Assembly: GCA_033238645.1 (NCBI GenBank)
Contig: BQXR01000001.1
Span: 1-64,000 of the forward strand
Origin: Thiomicrorhabdus sp033238645
Lineage (GTDB): Bacteria; Pseudomonadota; Gammaproteobacteria; Thiomicrospirales; Thiomicrospiraceae
Direction: 5' to 3'
Length of the DNA stretch: 64,000 nt
Of this stretch, positions 16,481 through 25,046 are shown piece by piece (position 1 is the first letter of the stretch; the number at the start of each line of letters is the position of its first letter). The translations under genes were made by a program, and so were the position numbers. The notes beneath the pieces are model-generated. The model was given only the letters and a program-made list of their open reading frames with translations, was not told the origin of the DNA and made no database searches.

Positions 16481-18376
16481 ATGAGTACAACTGAAACTCA
16501 CGCGTTTCAAACTGAAGTTAACCAACTGCTAAAGTTGATGATTCACGCGCTATATTCAAATAAGGAGATATTTTTACGTGAGTTAGTCTCTAATGCATCA
16601 GATGCATTAGATAAATTACGTTTTGAAGCGGTTTCAAATGATGCTTTAACAGAAGGTGAAGAAGAGCTTTTTATTCAAGTAGAATTTGATAAAGAAGCTC
16701 GTACCGTAAAGATTACTGATAATGGAATTGGCATGACACGTGATGAAGTGATTGCCAATATCGGGACGATCGCTAACTCTGGAACAAAGAAATTCTTAGA
16801 AAATATGACAGGGGATCAAGCAAAAGATTCTCACTTGATCGGCCAGTTTGGTGTTGGTTTCTATTCATCTTTTATTGTTGCGGATGAAGTGGTTTTAATT
16901 TCTCGTAAAGCGGGTACTGCAGTTAATGAAGCAACTAAGTGGGTCTCACAAGGTGAAGGTGACTTTACACTTGAGACGGTTGATAAGGCACAGAAAGGAA
17001 CAGAGATTGTTCTTCACTTAAAAGAAGAGATGGATGAGTTTCTAGAAGAAGCACGTATTAAGACGATTATCACGACTTACTCTGACCACATCAGCTTTCC
17101 AATTAAAATGGCTGCTTCAGCGTTTGATGAAGAGAGCAAAGAGCAAAAGCCAACGGGTGAGTTTGAGCAGGTTAACAAAGCAACGGCTTTGTGGACGCAG
17201 TCTAAGTCAGATTTAACAGAAGATGAGTACAACAACTTCTATCAAACGATTACGCATGACTTTGAAGAGCCTCTTGCATATTTACATAACAAGGTAGAAG
17301 GAACGCTTGAGTACACTTCACTGCTTTATATTCCTAAAAAAGCACCGTTTGATCTATATGAACGTGATCGTCGTTATGGTCTAAAGTTATATGTTAAGCG
17401 TGTATTCATTATGGATGATGCTGAGCAGTTAATGCCAGCTTACCTACGTTTTGTACGTGGCGTAATTGACTCTGCGGATCTTCCTCTCAATGTTTCACGT
17501 GAAATCCTTCAGAGTAACAAAGTCGTTGATAAGATTCGTGCAGCTTCAGTCAAACGTATTTTGACTGAGTTAGCTAAGATGTCTAAAGCAGATGACCAGG
17601 AAAACTACAATGCTTTCTGGGATCAGTTTGGTCAGGTGATGAAAGAAGGTTTAGTTGAAGACTTTGCCAATAAAGATAAGGTTGCTAAGTTAGTGCGTTT
17701 TTCATCTACTAATGATGAAAATAATACTGAACAGCGTGTTTCTTTTGAGCAGTATGTTGATCGTATGCAGCCTGATCAAGAAGCGATCTACTACATTGTG
17801 GCAGATACGCATGCTGCTGCTAAAGGCAGCCCACATTTAGAAATGTTCCGTAAAAAGGGTATCGAAGTTATCCTGCTTTCTGATCGTATCGATGAGTGGC
17901 TAGTTTCTCACCTGACAGATTTTGAAGGTAAGGCACTTAAGTCAATTACATCTGCAGACTTGAAAGAGTTTGAAGATGAAGCTGAAAAAGACCTTTCTGA
18001 AGATGAGAAGAAGTCTCGTGATGCAATCACAGATAGAGTTAAGGCAGTGATTGAAGAGAGTGTTTCTGATGTGCGTATGACAAACCGTCTAACAGACTCA
18101 CCAGCGTGTGTTGTTAGTGCAGAAGGGGATATGTCTGCCCACATGGCACGTATGATGGAGCAGATGGGGCAGGCGATGCCTCAACAGAAGCCTGTTCTGG
18201 AGCTGAATCCTGAGCATGCCTTAGTGAAACAACTTGATAGTATCAGTGATGATGTTAAGTTAAAAGAGTGGTCTCTATTTTTATTAGAACAAGCTCAGTT
18301 AGCAGAAGGTGATTCTTTGGAAAATCCTGCGGAGTTCATTAAACGTATGAACAAGCTATTAAGTGAAGCGATTTAA
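16481..18376 (+). CDS. htpG: Molecular chaperone HtpG (Hsp90)
   Basis: This 631-residue bacterial Hsp90 has the GHKL ATPase motifs [15 protein letters not shown] (about 34-48), DNGIGM (about 80-85), GTIANSGTK and GQFGVGFYS. The middle domain includes the NVSREILQ catalytic-loop region, and the C-terminal dimerisation domain is complete. It acts as an ATP-driven cytoplasmic chaperone. GGAG precedes the ATG at normal distance. The leader carries a sigma-32-like promoter and a long palindromic element, so heat-shock control, possibly modulated by RNA structure, is likely. Confidence 0.96.
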
Positions 18377-18418
18377 TCTTCGAGTTTTCTTAGATTCAAA
18401 ACAGTACTTGATCTAAAG

Positions 18419-18454
18419 CCCCAAATAACCCAAACAGGTTGTTTGGGGTTTTTT
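18419..18454 (+). terminator. Intrinsic terminator of htpG
   Basis: CCCCAAATAACC (18419-18430) pairs with GGTTGTTTGGGG (18437-18448), one wobble, followed by six T. Confidence 0.9.
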
Positions 18455-18604
18455 AGTTTTAATGGGCCTAAATATAAAGTAATAACAACTATTTAGACTC
18501 GTTTTATGGCACAATAGCGCCAAATAATTAGCCGTCTTTACGGCAAACTCATTTATAACTTTGTTTATAGTGAGTGTCACAAATAAATTAGTAGGAAGTA
18601 AGCT

Positions 18605-20212
18605 TTGATTTCAACAGCAAATATCACCATGCAGTTTGGTGAAACCCCCCTTTTTGAAAATATCTCGGTTAAGTTTGGCGGTGGTAAACGTTATGGTCTA
18701 ATCGGTGCCAATGGTTGTGGTAAGTCAACCTTTATGAAAATTCTAGGGGGTGACTTAGAGCAAACTGCTGGTGTCGTTAGTGTTGATGAAAATGAACGTG
18801 TTGGTAAGCTAAAGCAGGATCAGTTTGCTTACGAAGAGTTTAGTGTTGTTGATACCGTTATTATGGGACAGCCTGAGCTTTGGGAAGTTAAACGAGAGCG
18901 TGACCGTATCTACAACCTACCTGCTATGTCAGAAACTGAAGGCATGCTGGTTGCAGACTTAGAAGTACAGTTTGGAGAGATGGATGGTTATACCGCTGAG
19001 TCTCGTGCAGGTGAATTATTACTGGGATTAGAAATTCCTGTTGAACAGCATTTTGGTCCAATGAGTGAAGTTGCCCCAGGTTGGAAGCTACGTGTGTTAT
19101 TGGCACAAGCTCTGTTCTCTGATCCAGATATTCTGTTATTAGATGAGCCAACAAATAACTTGGACATTAATACTATCCGTTGGTTGGAAGCGATGCTAAA
19201 CGAACGTAAATGTACAATGGTTATCATCTCCCACGATAGACACTTTCTAAACAGTGTTTGCACGCATATGGCCGATTTAGATTATGGTGAGTTACGTCTA
19301 TACCCAGGTAACTATGACCAGTATATGACAGCAGCAACCATGGTTCGTGACCAGTTACTTTCTGACAATGCTAAGAAGCAGACTCAGATTAATGAACTTA
19401 AAAGTTTCGTTAGTCGTTTCTCCGCTAATGCATCTAAAGCGAAGCAGGCAACCTCTCGTGCTAAGTTGATTGATAAGATTGAGTTAGATGAGGTTAAAGT
19501 CTCTAGTCGTGTGAATCCATTTATTCGTTTTGAGCAAGATAAGAAGTTGTTCCGTCTGGCTTTAGAAATTGAGAAGCTTGATAAGACTTACTCGGACAAT
19601 GAAGGTGATGATAACCAAGTACTAAAAGACCTTAATCTAATGGTAGAGGTTGGAGAACGTTTAGCTGTTATTGGGCCTAATGGGGTAGGTAAAACAACTT
19701 TGCTTAAGTGTTTAATAGGTGATACTGATGTTACCTCTGGTGCGGTTAAATGGTCTGACAACGTTAAGATTGGTTACTACGCTCAGGATCACGCATCAGA
19801 TTTTGCAGAAGATATGACACTTATTGAGTGGATGGGACAGTGGAAGCAGCCAGGGGATGATGTGCAAGTACTTCGTTCTGTTTTAGGTCGTTTATTGTTC
19901 TCACAAAAAGACATTGATAAGTCAGTCAAGGTCCTTTCTGGTGGAGAGCAAGGCCGTATGTTATTTGGTAAGTTAATGCTGCAAAAGCCTAACGTACTGA
20001 TTATGGATGAGCCAACGAATCACTTGGATATGGAATCTATTGAATCTTTAAATCTAGCAATGGAAAACTTTCCAGGTACGCTTATCTTTGTATCGCATGA
20101 CAGAGAGTTTGTCTCTTCAATTGCCACTCGCCTACTTGTGTTAGGTGAAGATAGCTTTGAAGATTTCCGTGGTGGCTATGAGTCTTACTTAGAGATTCAA
20201 GCCAGCAAGTAA
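18605..20212 (+). CDS. ybiT: ABC-F family ATPase YbiT
   Basis: The 535-residue protein closely follows E. coli YbiT along its length, including the opening TANITMQFGETPLFENISV. It has two ATP-binding cassettes without membrane domains. The first has Walker A GANGCGKST (34-42) and LLLDEPTNNLD; the second has GPNGVGKTT, the signature SGGEQGRM and LIMDEPTNHLD. They are joined by the ABC-F linker with SFVSRFSANASKAKQATSRA. ABC-F proteins act on ribosomes. The start is TTG at 18605, with AGGAAG shortly before it, in the position matching the E. coli N-terminus. Confidence 0.93.
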   Translation: MISTANITMQFGETPLFENISVKFGGGKRYGLIGANGCGKSTFMKILGGDLEQTAGVVSVDENERVGKLKQDQFAYEEFSVVDTVIMGQPELWEVKRERDRIYNLPAMSETEGMLVADLEVQFGEMDGYTAESRAGELLLGLEIPVEQHFGPMSEVAPGWKLRVLLAQALFSDPDILLLDEPTNNLDINTIRWLEAMLNERKCTMVIISHDRHFLNSVCTHMADLDYGELRLYPGNYDQYMTAATMVRDQLLSDNAKKQTQINELKSFVSRFSANASKAKQATSRAKLIDKIELDEVKVSSRVNPFIRFEQDKKLFRLALEIEKLDKTYSDNEGDDNQVLKDLNLMVEVGERLAVIGPNGVGKTTLLKCLIGDTDVTSGAVKWSDNVKIGYYAQDHASDFAEDMTLIEWMGQWKQPGDDVQVLRSVLGRLLFSQKDIDKSVKVLSGGEQGRMLFGKLMLQKPNVLIMDEPTNHLDMESIESLNLAMENFPGTLIFVSHDREFVSSIATRLLVLGEDSFEDFRGGYESYLEIQASK

Positions 20213-20243
20213 TTTATATAAGCTTCTTTCTTTAATCACTGCT

Positions 20244-20282
20244 AAAAAGCCTGCCTATCTTTAAGATTGGTAGGCTTTTTTT
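20244..20282 (+). terminator. Intrinsic terminator of ybiT
   Basis: AAAAAGCCTGCC (20244-20255) pairs with GGTAGGCTTTTT (20269-20280), one mismatch, ending in a seven-base T run. Confidence 0.88.
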
Positions 20283-20337
20283 ATACCCGAATGAGAGAGG
20301 TGGCTATTTATACCTTTTATGCTTTAAGGGCATTTTA

Positions 20338-20470
20338 AGCAGGGGGGGGTGAGGTGGCGGATAAGACTATCCTGGCAGGCTTTCCAATCAAATTAGTGAA
20401 AGAGACGCGAAGTAAATTTCCATTCCTTGCCGATATAAAAGAACCCTGAAGATAAACACCCCCCCCTGCT
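20338..20470. repeat. Inverted pair of AGCA-poly-G motifs
   Basis: AGCAGGGGGGGGTG at 20338-20351 and its exact reverse complement at 20457-20470 enclose 105 bases between the convergent ybiT and DUF1415 genes. No gene was found between them. The pair could form a 14-bp stem with a large loop. Confidence 0.65.
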
Positions 20471-20489
20471 CATTTTATTGAAAGCCATT

Positions 20490-21056
20490 TTAGTGCGGTG
20501 AAAATAGATAAGGAAATAGCTTCTTTTTCTGCTCTTCTGTTAAGGTACAAACACGTTCTATATTGTTTTCTGGAATCAACTCAGGGTTAGGGTAGTGCTT
20601 TAAAGCACGTTCTAAGCTGGCTTCTCTAATGAGGTGCAGAATTGGGTAAGGAGAGCGATTGGTTAGGTTCTCGCTATCATTTGGCTCAGTACCTCCAAAT
20701 TGGTAGTCAGGATGAAAGCTGGCAATTTGAAAAACCCCTTCATAGCCTTGCTGTTCAACCAAAGCATCCACCTCATCTAAAAACTGGTTATAGTCATCAA
20801 AGGTTGTCAGAAACTGAGGAATAACCAGCAGCGTGGTCTCAATCTCTTCTGGCATCGTTTGTGACATTAGGACAAATTCATCAGTCAAATTAGAGAGTAA
20901 ATCTGCTTCTGTTTGACTATTTGAGATGGTGATACGAATTTGTTTATCTTGATAGGGTTTAGAGGCAAACGGGCAGAGGTTTAAGCCAATAACAACCTGC
21001 TCGAGCCAGTTACGAACTTGCTGTTCTATCTGCTTATTGGTCGTAGTACCTATCAT
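20490..21056 (-). CDS. DUF1415 family protein
   Basis: This 188-residue protein matches the DUF1415 family in length and in the conserved VVIGLNLCPFA segment (about 21-31) and FHPDYQF..T.PNDSENLTNRSPYP block (about 114-137). It also has the HLIRE and ERNNIE-like C-terminal parts. The function is not established; the conserved Cys/His pattern suggests an enzyme. It may be the last gene of a reverse-strand series cnoX - cytochrome b561 - DUF5718 - DUF1415, being 50 bases from its upstream neighbour. Confidence 0.85.
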   Translation of the reverse strand: MIGTTTNKQIEQQVRNWLEQVVIGLNLCPFASKPYQDKQIRITISNSQTEADLLSNLTDEFVLMSQTMPEEIETTLLVIPQFLTTFDDYNQFLDEVDALVEQQGYEGVFQIASFHPDYQFGGTEPNDSENLTNRSPYPILHLIREASLERALKHYPNPELIPENNIERVCTLTEEQKKKLFPYLFSPH

Positions 21057-21106
21057 GGTTGTTATCCGTTTTTATCAAGCTAAGTGTATTGCTGAGTTTA
21101 CTATTA

Positions 21107-21955
21107 TTAGGTGATTTCTTGTTGCAGAATTGAGCTATTAACCAGCTCATTACCTTGACCATTTAAATGGTCAAGGACATCTCGGGCACTATTTTGAGAA
21201 GTATCATAGACATAGAAAAAAATTTCATCACCGGGTTGTAAAAACACTGTTTCACCAAACTCAGTATAGGTGGTTGCACCTAAACTAATCATTATCTGAT
21301 TAGGAAAGCCTGCCGTATGGATATGCTCTCTTAGGTTCTCTAAAGGACCAAAATCTTCTTGGGTATTTAACTTATTAATTATCCACTCTTTTAACTGCAG
21401 ATGAAAGTAGGAGTAGGTTAATACAGAGCTGTCTTTGCCATAAGCGTGCGTTTTTCCGTCACGCTTTAAAAAAGAGGCAATATTAAACTGATCCAATTTA
21501 CAGCCAGAATCAAAGTGATTTAGAGCGATAAAATCATCGGATAGACCTTTTGTAGCCGAACCCCAGTTTTTCTTTTCACTGATTTTTTTAGCGCCTGGTT
21601 TACGAATAGAGCAGTCATTAAAAGCGGCAAACGCTGTAGGTTGTAGGTCTGTTACAAGATTATCTTGATAAGTGACATCAAACAGTACGCAGACTTCAGG
21701 TTCTGCTTGCAGGTGTGCATTGTCAGCGAGATCAGTTGGATAGCGAATCTCGCTTGAAGAGAGTGGGTCACAGCCTAATAGACCCGAGTGATTAGGGATG
21801 TAGTAGGGGAAAAGTCCTTTTGGTGCGGTCGTGGTTGCTGTTTTAACATTGACAAAATCAGGTGTTTCACCCGCCTGCTCAAGGTGGCCAGCAAAGTTAC
21901 CAGCAACGCCTAAGCAGAGCACTTTTGTAAGATCGGGTTTTACGAACTTAGTCAT
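21107..21955 (-). CDS. DUF5718 family protein, FAH-fold-like
   Basis: The 282-residue protein (ATG 21955, MTKFVKPDL) resembles the uncharacterised DUF5718 family. EPEVCVLFDV followed by AAFNDCSIRK is reminiscent of the metal-binding Glu and the NDxSxR segment of fumarylacetoacetate-hydrolase folds, and GDEIFFYVYD of their late GD loop; this is inference. The start at 21955 overlaps the cytochrome b561 gene by eight bases, so the two are translationally linked. The earlier in-frame start at 22000 lies deeper in the cytochrome gene and gives a cysteine-rich, poorly family-like N-terminus. Confidence 0.7.
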   Translation of the reverse strand: MTKFVKPDLTKVLCLGVAGNFAGHLEQAGETPDFVNVKTATTTAPKGLFPYYIPNHSGLLGCDPLSSSEIRYPTDLADNAHLQAEPEVCVLFDVTYQDNLVTDLQPTAFAAFNDCSIRKPGAKKISEKKNWGSATKGLSDDFIALNHFDSGCKLDQFNIASFLKRDGKTHAYGKDSSVLTYSYFHLQLKEWIINKLNTQEDFGPLENLREHIHTAGFPNQIMISLGATTYTEFGETVFLQPGDEIFFYVYDTSQNSARDVLDHLNGQGNELVNSSILQQEIT

Positions 21956-22514
21956 TGTTTTGCTCTCTGTTTTTACCAAGCATACGCAACAGGGTCGCAT
22001 CTTTTAATACAAAGTGATGTTTCAGAGCACCTGCAATATGCAGTAAAACCACACCAATTAACAGGGTTCCAAAGATCTCGTGAACCTCTTCAAAGATCTT
22101 ATGTACCATCTCATTTTCACCAATAATGGTAGGGAGTATAAATAATTCAAAGAAGGCCACATCATGTCCACCAGAGTTGGACATAATCCAACCTGAAATT
22201 GGCATACCTAGCATGGCTAAATAAAGTATACCTTTTACCGCATGGCCAAGAATATGTTCAAATTTAGACGCTGAAAGTGGTTCAGGACTAGGGCTGACTT
22301 TTAACCAAAGTAGTCGCAGCATCATTAAACCAAATAGTGCGACTCCCATTGATTTATGCAGGGCATAAAGTGCTTGTCTCTGCTCATCCCCTTTATCGAG
22401 TTCAGACATAAACAGGCCGACGGAAATTAAACCAATAAAAAGAAAAGCGGAAAGCCAGTGATTAGCGCGTGAAACGACACCGTAATTTAGTTCTGAATTT
22501 TTGAGAGATGACAT
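21948..22514 (-). CDS. Cytochrome b561 family protein
   Basis: This 188-residue four-helix membrane protein has the four haem-ligand histidines expected of bacterial b561: His19 (NHW), His53 (LHKSMG), His145 (VHEIFG) and His159 (LHIAG). It can be expected to pass electrons across or within the inner membrane, for example between quinol and superoxide or a partner protein. It lies 93 bases after cnoX and overlaps DUF5718, so the redox or substrate partner may be the DUF5718 protein, which is only a suggestion from position. Confidence 0.88.
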   Translation of the reverse strand: MSSLKNSELNYGVVSRANHWLSAFLFIGLISVGLFMSELDKGDEQRQALYALHKSMGVALFGLMMLRLLWLKVSPSPEPLSASKFEHILGHAVKGILYLAMLGMPISGWIMSNSGGHDVAFFELFILPTIIGENEMVHKIFEEVHEIFGTLLIGVVLLHIAGALKHHFVLKDATLLRMLGKNREQNND

Positions 22515-22607
22515 GGGTTGTGCCTGTAGTCTAAGAGTGTAATAAGGGTTTAATTATAGGGTAAATATGATCGTAACAAAAATATTAATATGAATGCTTG
22601 ATACGGG

Positions 22608-23471
22608 TTAGTACAGCAAGCTTTGAAACTTTCTACGGTAGCTTGTGACTAAGTCCGCTTGTGAGCCTGATAGCATATCAAAAACCTTAATAATGGTTTT
22701 TTGTGGTAGGCCTTCTTGATAGGATCTATCTAAGTTAAATAGCTTAAAGAGTGTCTGTAGCGCATTTTCCATTTGTCCATTGAGTACTAAAATAGCGGTT
22801 AGATTAAATAGCGCATCACAGTTATTGCTGTCTTGCGAGAGTGTTGTTTGAATCTGTTCAACATCAGGTGCTTTTTGAGCCACTTCAGAAAAGTAGAGAA
22901 TGCCTTTGATATACAACCCTTGCGGATCTTTTTGTGCGGATTCTGGGAGTTTTGTAAATAAGTCTTTGGCTTGTTCGAGTTGATCCGAGTGCAGGTAGAG
23001 CTGTACTAGATCTAGGTGAACTTTAAAGTTATTTGGGTTTTCGCGTGCTGCATTGCCCAGTAGTGCAACTGCCTGATCAAACTGTCCCTGAGCAAAAGCT
23101 TGGGCAGCTTGTTTGCGTAAATTCTCAGACGGATCTTCAGTGATCAAGTTGTTTAATAAAGAGCGATACGCATCTTCAGAGAGTAAACCTTCACTTTCAG
23201 TGGTGATATTGCCATCTTTAATCACCTTGTAGAATGGCGGTTTAGGTACGGCGAGTTTTTGTACAAGTTCGTGCTGTTGGTCATAGTTGATTTTAACCAA
23301 TATGAATTTCCCAGCCATTTCATGAGCAAGTTTTTCAAGAATAGTATTGGCTAATTTACTTTGTTCATTAGTAGGTGACCAAAAATTAATTAACACGGGG
23401 TGTTGTTTAGAGTTTTGCATTACCATTTCTTGAAAGTTATTAATGGTTACGTCGATGATCATAGCTTGCAT
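22608..23471 (-). CDS. cnoX: CnoX/YbbN-type thioredoxin-fold TPR co-chaperone
   Basis: The 287-residue protein has an N-terminal thioredoxin fold (about 1-115) followed by tetratricopeptide-like repeats (about 118-287), the arrangement of CnoX/YbbN. The catalytic CxxC is absent: after the conserved FW at 30-31 the sequence reads SPTNEQS, so the domain cannot do disulfide exchange. In E. coli CnoX is a holdase that hands substrates to GroEL and is activated by chlorine stress; the role here is inferred from that. AAGGAA precedes ATG 23471 at good spacing. It is the first gene of a reverse-strand group. Confidence 0.85.
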   Translation of the reverse strand: MQAMIIDVTINNFQEMVMQNSKQHPVLINFWSPTNEQSKLANTILEKLAHEMAGKFILVKINYDQQHELVQKLAVPKPPFYKVIKDGNITTESEGLLSEDAYRSLLNNLITEDPSENLRKQAAQAFAQGQFDQAVALLGNAARENPNNFKVHLDLVQLYLHSDQLEQAKDLFTKLPESAQKDPQGLYIKGILYFSEVAQKAPDVEQIQTTLSQDSNNCDALFNLTAILVLNGQMENALQTLFKLFNLDRSYQEGLPQKTIIKVFDMLSGSQADLVTSYRRKFQSLLY

Positions 23472-23723
23472 AGCTGGGATTTCCTTGTTCAGTAGTATTT
23501 GCCTCTATGTATCAAGATGACAAATTGGATAGTGCTCAAATCTTAAAGGAATTGTGTATAAAAAGAAATGGCTTTAGACTCCTAGTAAAGATAGCTGTGT
23601 GATTTTTTAGGCAAAATTAAAGGTTAGTTCACAATTTGTGTAATAAAGTTAGGGCATACCTTCTATAATGTTGCACTTGTTTCGTAATTCATACACATTC
23701 AATAAAAGGGTTTTTTTAGCTTA

Positions 23724-25007
23724 ATGACTAAGAAAAGTATAATAAGTGAGCTTGGGCGCCTTCATACTGCTTTGACCATCCGCTATTTAATAGCAATTTC
23801 CCTAGTTGCCGTTCTCTCTGTTGTAGCTTTTTTGACAATGGATTCTGTAATTAAAGGCATGGATAACAATGCCTTATTAGTCAATATGTCGGGTAAACAG
23901 CGAATGCTTAGTCAGTATATTGCGCTGGATGCTTATCGTGTCTATTCGGCAGATAGCAGCAATCTATATGATGCTGAGTTAGCCCTGGTTAAAAATCGAT
24001 TACAACGTAACTTAGCAGAGATGAAAGTGGCTAATGAAATCCTTTCTAAAGGGGAGGTTAAAAAGGGTGTTGTGTTTGATTTGTCCCCTCAAGTTCAAGA
24101 CCTCTATTTTGGTGAGATAAACCTTAAGTACCGTGTACAACAGTATTTAGCATTGGTTAATCTTATTTTGGTTTTACCAAATCAAGAACAGAAAAAAATT
24201 ATTATTCAGGATATTGAGTTTCGCTCTGATGGAATATTAAGAGACCTTGATAAGGTGGTTGAACTTTATCAGAAAGAGGGTGAAGATAGCCTTCAGAATG
24301 TTAAAGAGCTGAAACTATTACTCTTGATTGTGACGCTTATTGTGCTTTTTTTAGAGGTTCTGTTTATTTTTCGCCCAATGGTACGCCACATTATGGGGCT
24401 GAGTAAGCAGAATGCAGAGGCATTAGATAATTTAGAGGATGTGGTTGCTATTAGAACTAAGCATTTAGAGGAGGTAAATCAGCAGTTGGATGAGCTTGCC
24501 CAGCGTGATGCATTAACGGGGCTTAGAAACCGTCTGAAACTTGAGTCTAATATTGAAGTAGTTATTGAGGCTTCACGTCAACACGGCGATGAATATGCGG
24601 TATTAATGTTAGATGTTGATTGGTTTAAGAAGACTAATGATCAATATGGTCATGATGCGGGGGACTATGTATTAAAAGAGATGTCGTCTATTTTGTGCCA
24701 AGTTGTTCGTGAGGGTGATCATGTATATCGAGCAGGGGGGGAGGAGTTTGTTATTCTCTTGAACCACATTTCACACGAAAATGCGATTAAGAAAGCGGAG
24801 CAGATTCGTCAGGCTATTGAGGATAATGACTTCTCTTATAACGAGACTGATATTCATAAAACGATTAGTGGTGGGCTTTATCACTCTGCTTCTTTTAAGC
24901 TAGCGGATGTAAAAAGTGTTCTAAAATTGGTAGATAATGCTCTGTATCAAGCCAAAAATGAAGGACGTAACCGTATTGTTGAGGTGAGTTCTCCCACTAT
25001 CTCCTAG
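23724..25007 (+). CDS. Membrane diguanylate cyclase with PilJ-type sensor
   Basis: This 427-residue protein has a transmembrane helix at about 20-42, a periplasmic helical domain beginning with NMSGKQRMLSQ (54-64), a second helix at about 196-217, a short coiled coil and a C-terminal GGDEF domain. The sensor motif is the one found at the start of PilJ/NarX-type ligand domains. The active site is GGEEF at 338-342, preceded by REGD (329-332) five residues upstream, the spacing of an inhibitory c-di-GMP I-site. The enzyme should make c-di-GMP and be product-inhibited. A TATAAT at 23664-23669 could serve as its -10. The coding sequence of the active site contains one AGCA-poly-G copy. Confidence 0.9.
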   Translation: MTKKSIISELGRLHTALTIRYLIAISLVAVLSVVAFLTMDSVIKGMDNNALLVNMSGKQRMLSQYIALDAYRVYSADSSNLYDAELALVKNRLQRNLAEMKVANEILSKGEVKKGVVFDLSPQVQDLYFGEINLKYRVQQYLALVNLILVLPNQEQKKIIIQDIEFRSDGILRDLDKVVELYQKEGEDSLQNVKELKLLLLIVTLIVLFLEVLFIFRPMVRHIMGLSKQNAEALDNLEDVVAIRTKHLEEVNQQLDELAQRDALTGLRNRLKLESNIEVVIEASRQHGDEYAVLMLDVDWFKKTNDQYGHDAGDYVLKEMSSILCQVVREGDHVYRAGGEEFVILLNHISHENAIKKAEQIRQAIEDNDFSYNETDIHKTISGGLYHSASFKLADVKSVLKLVDNALYQAKNEGRNRIVEVSSPTIS

Positions 25008-25046
25008 CGACTTAGCTAGGATTTAATGGAACACGATTCTCGATTA

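Noticed and set aside
24997..25025. Terminator between the diguanylate cyclase and mutS
   Set aside because: CCTAGC/GCTAGG can form a six-base stem that includes the stop codon, but no T run follows in either direction.
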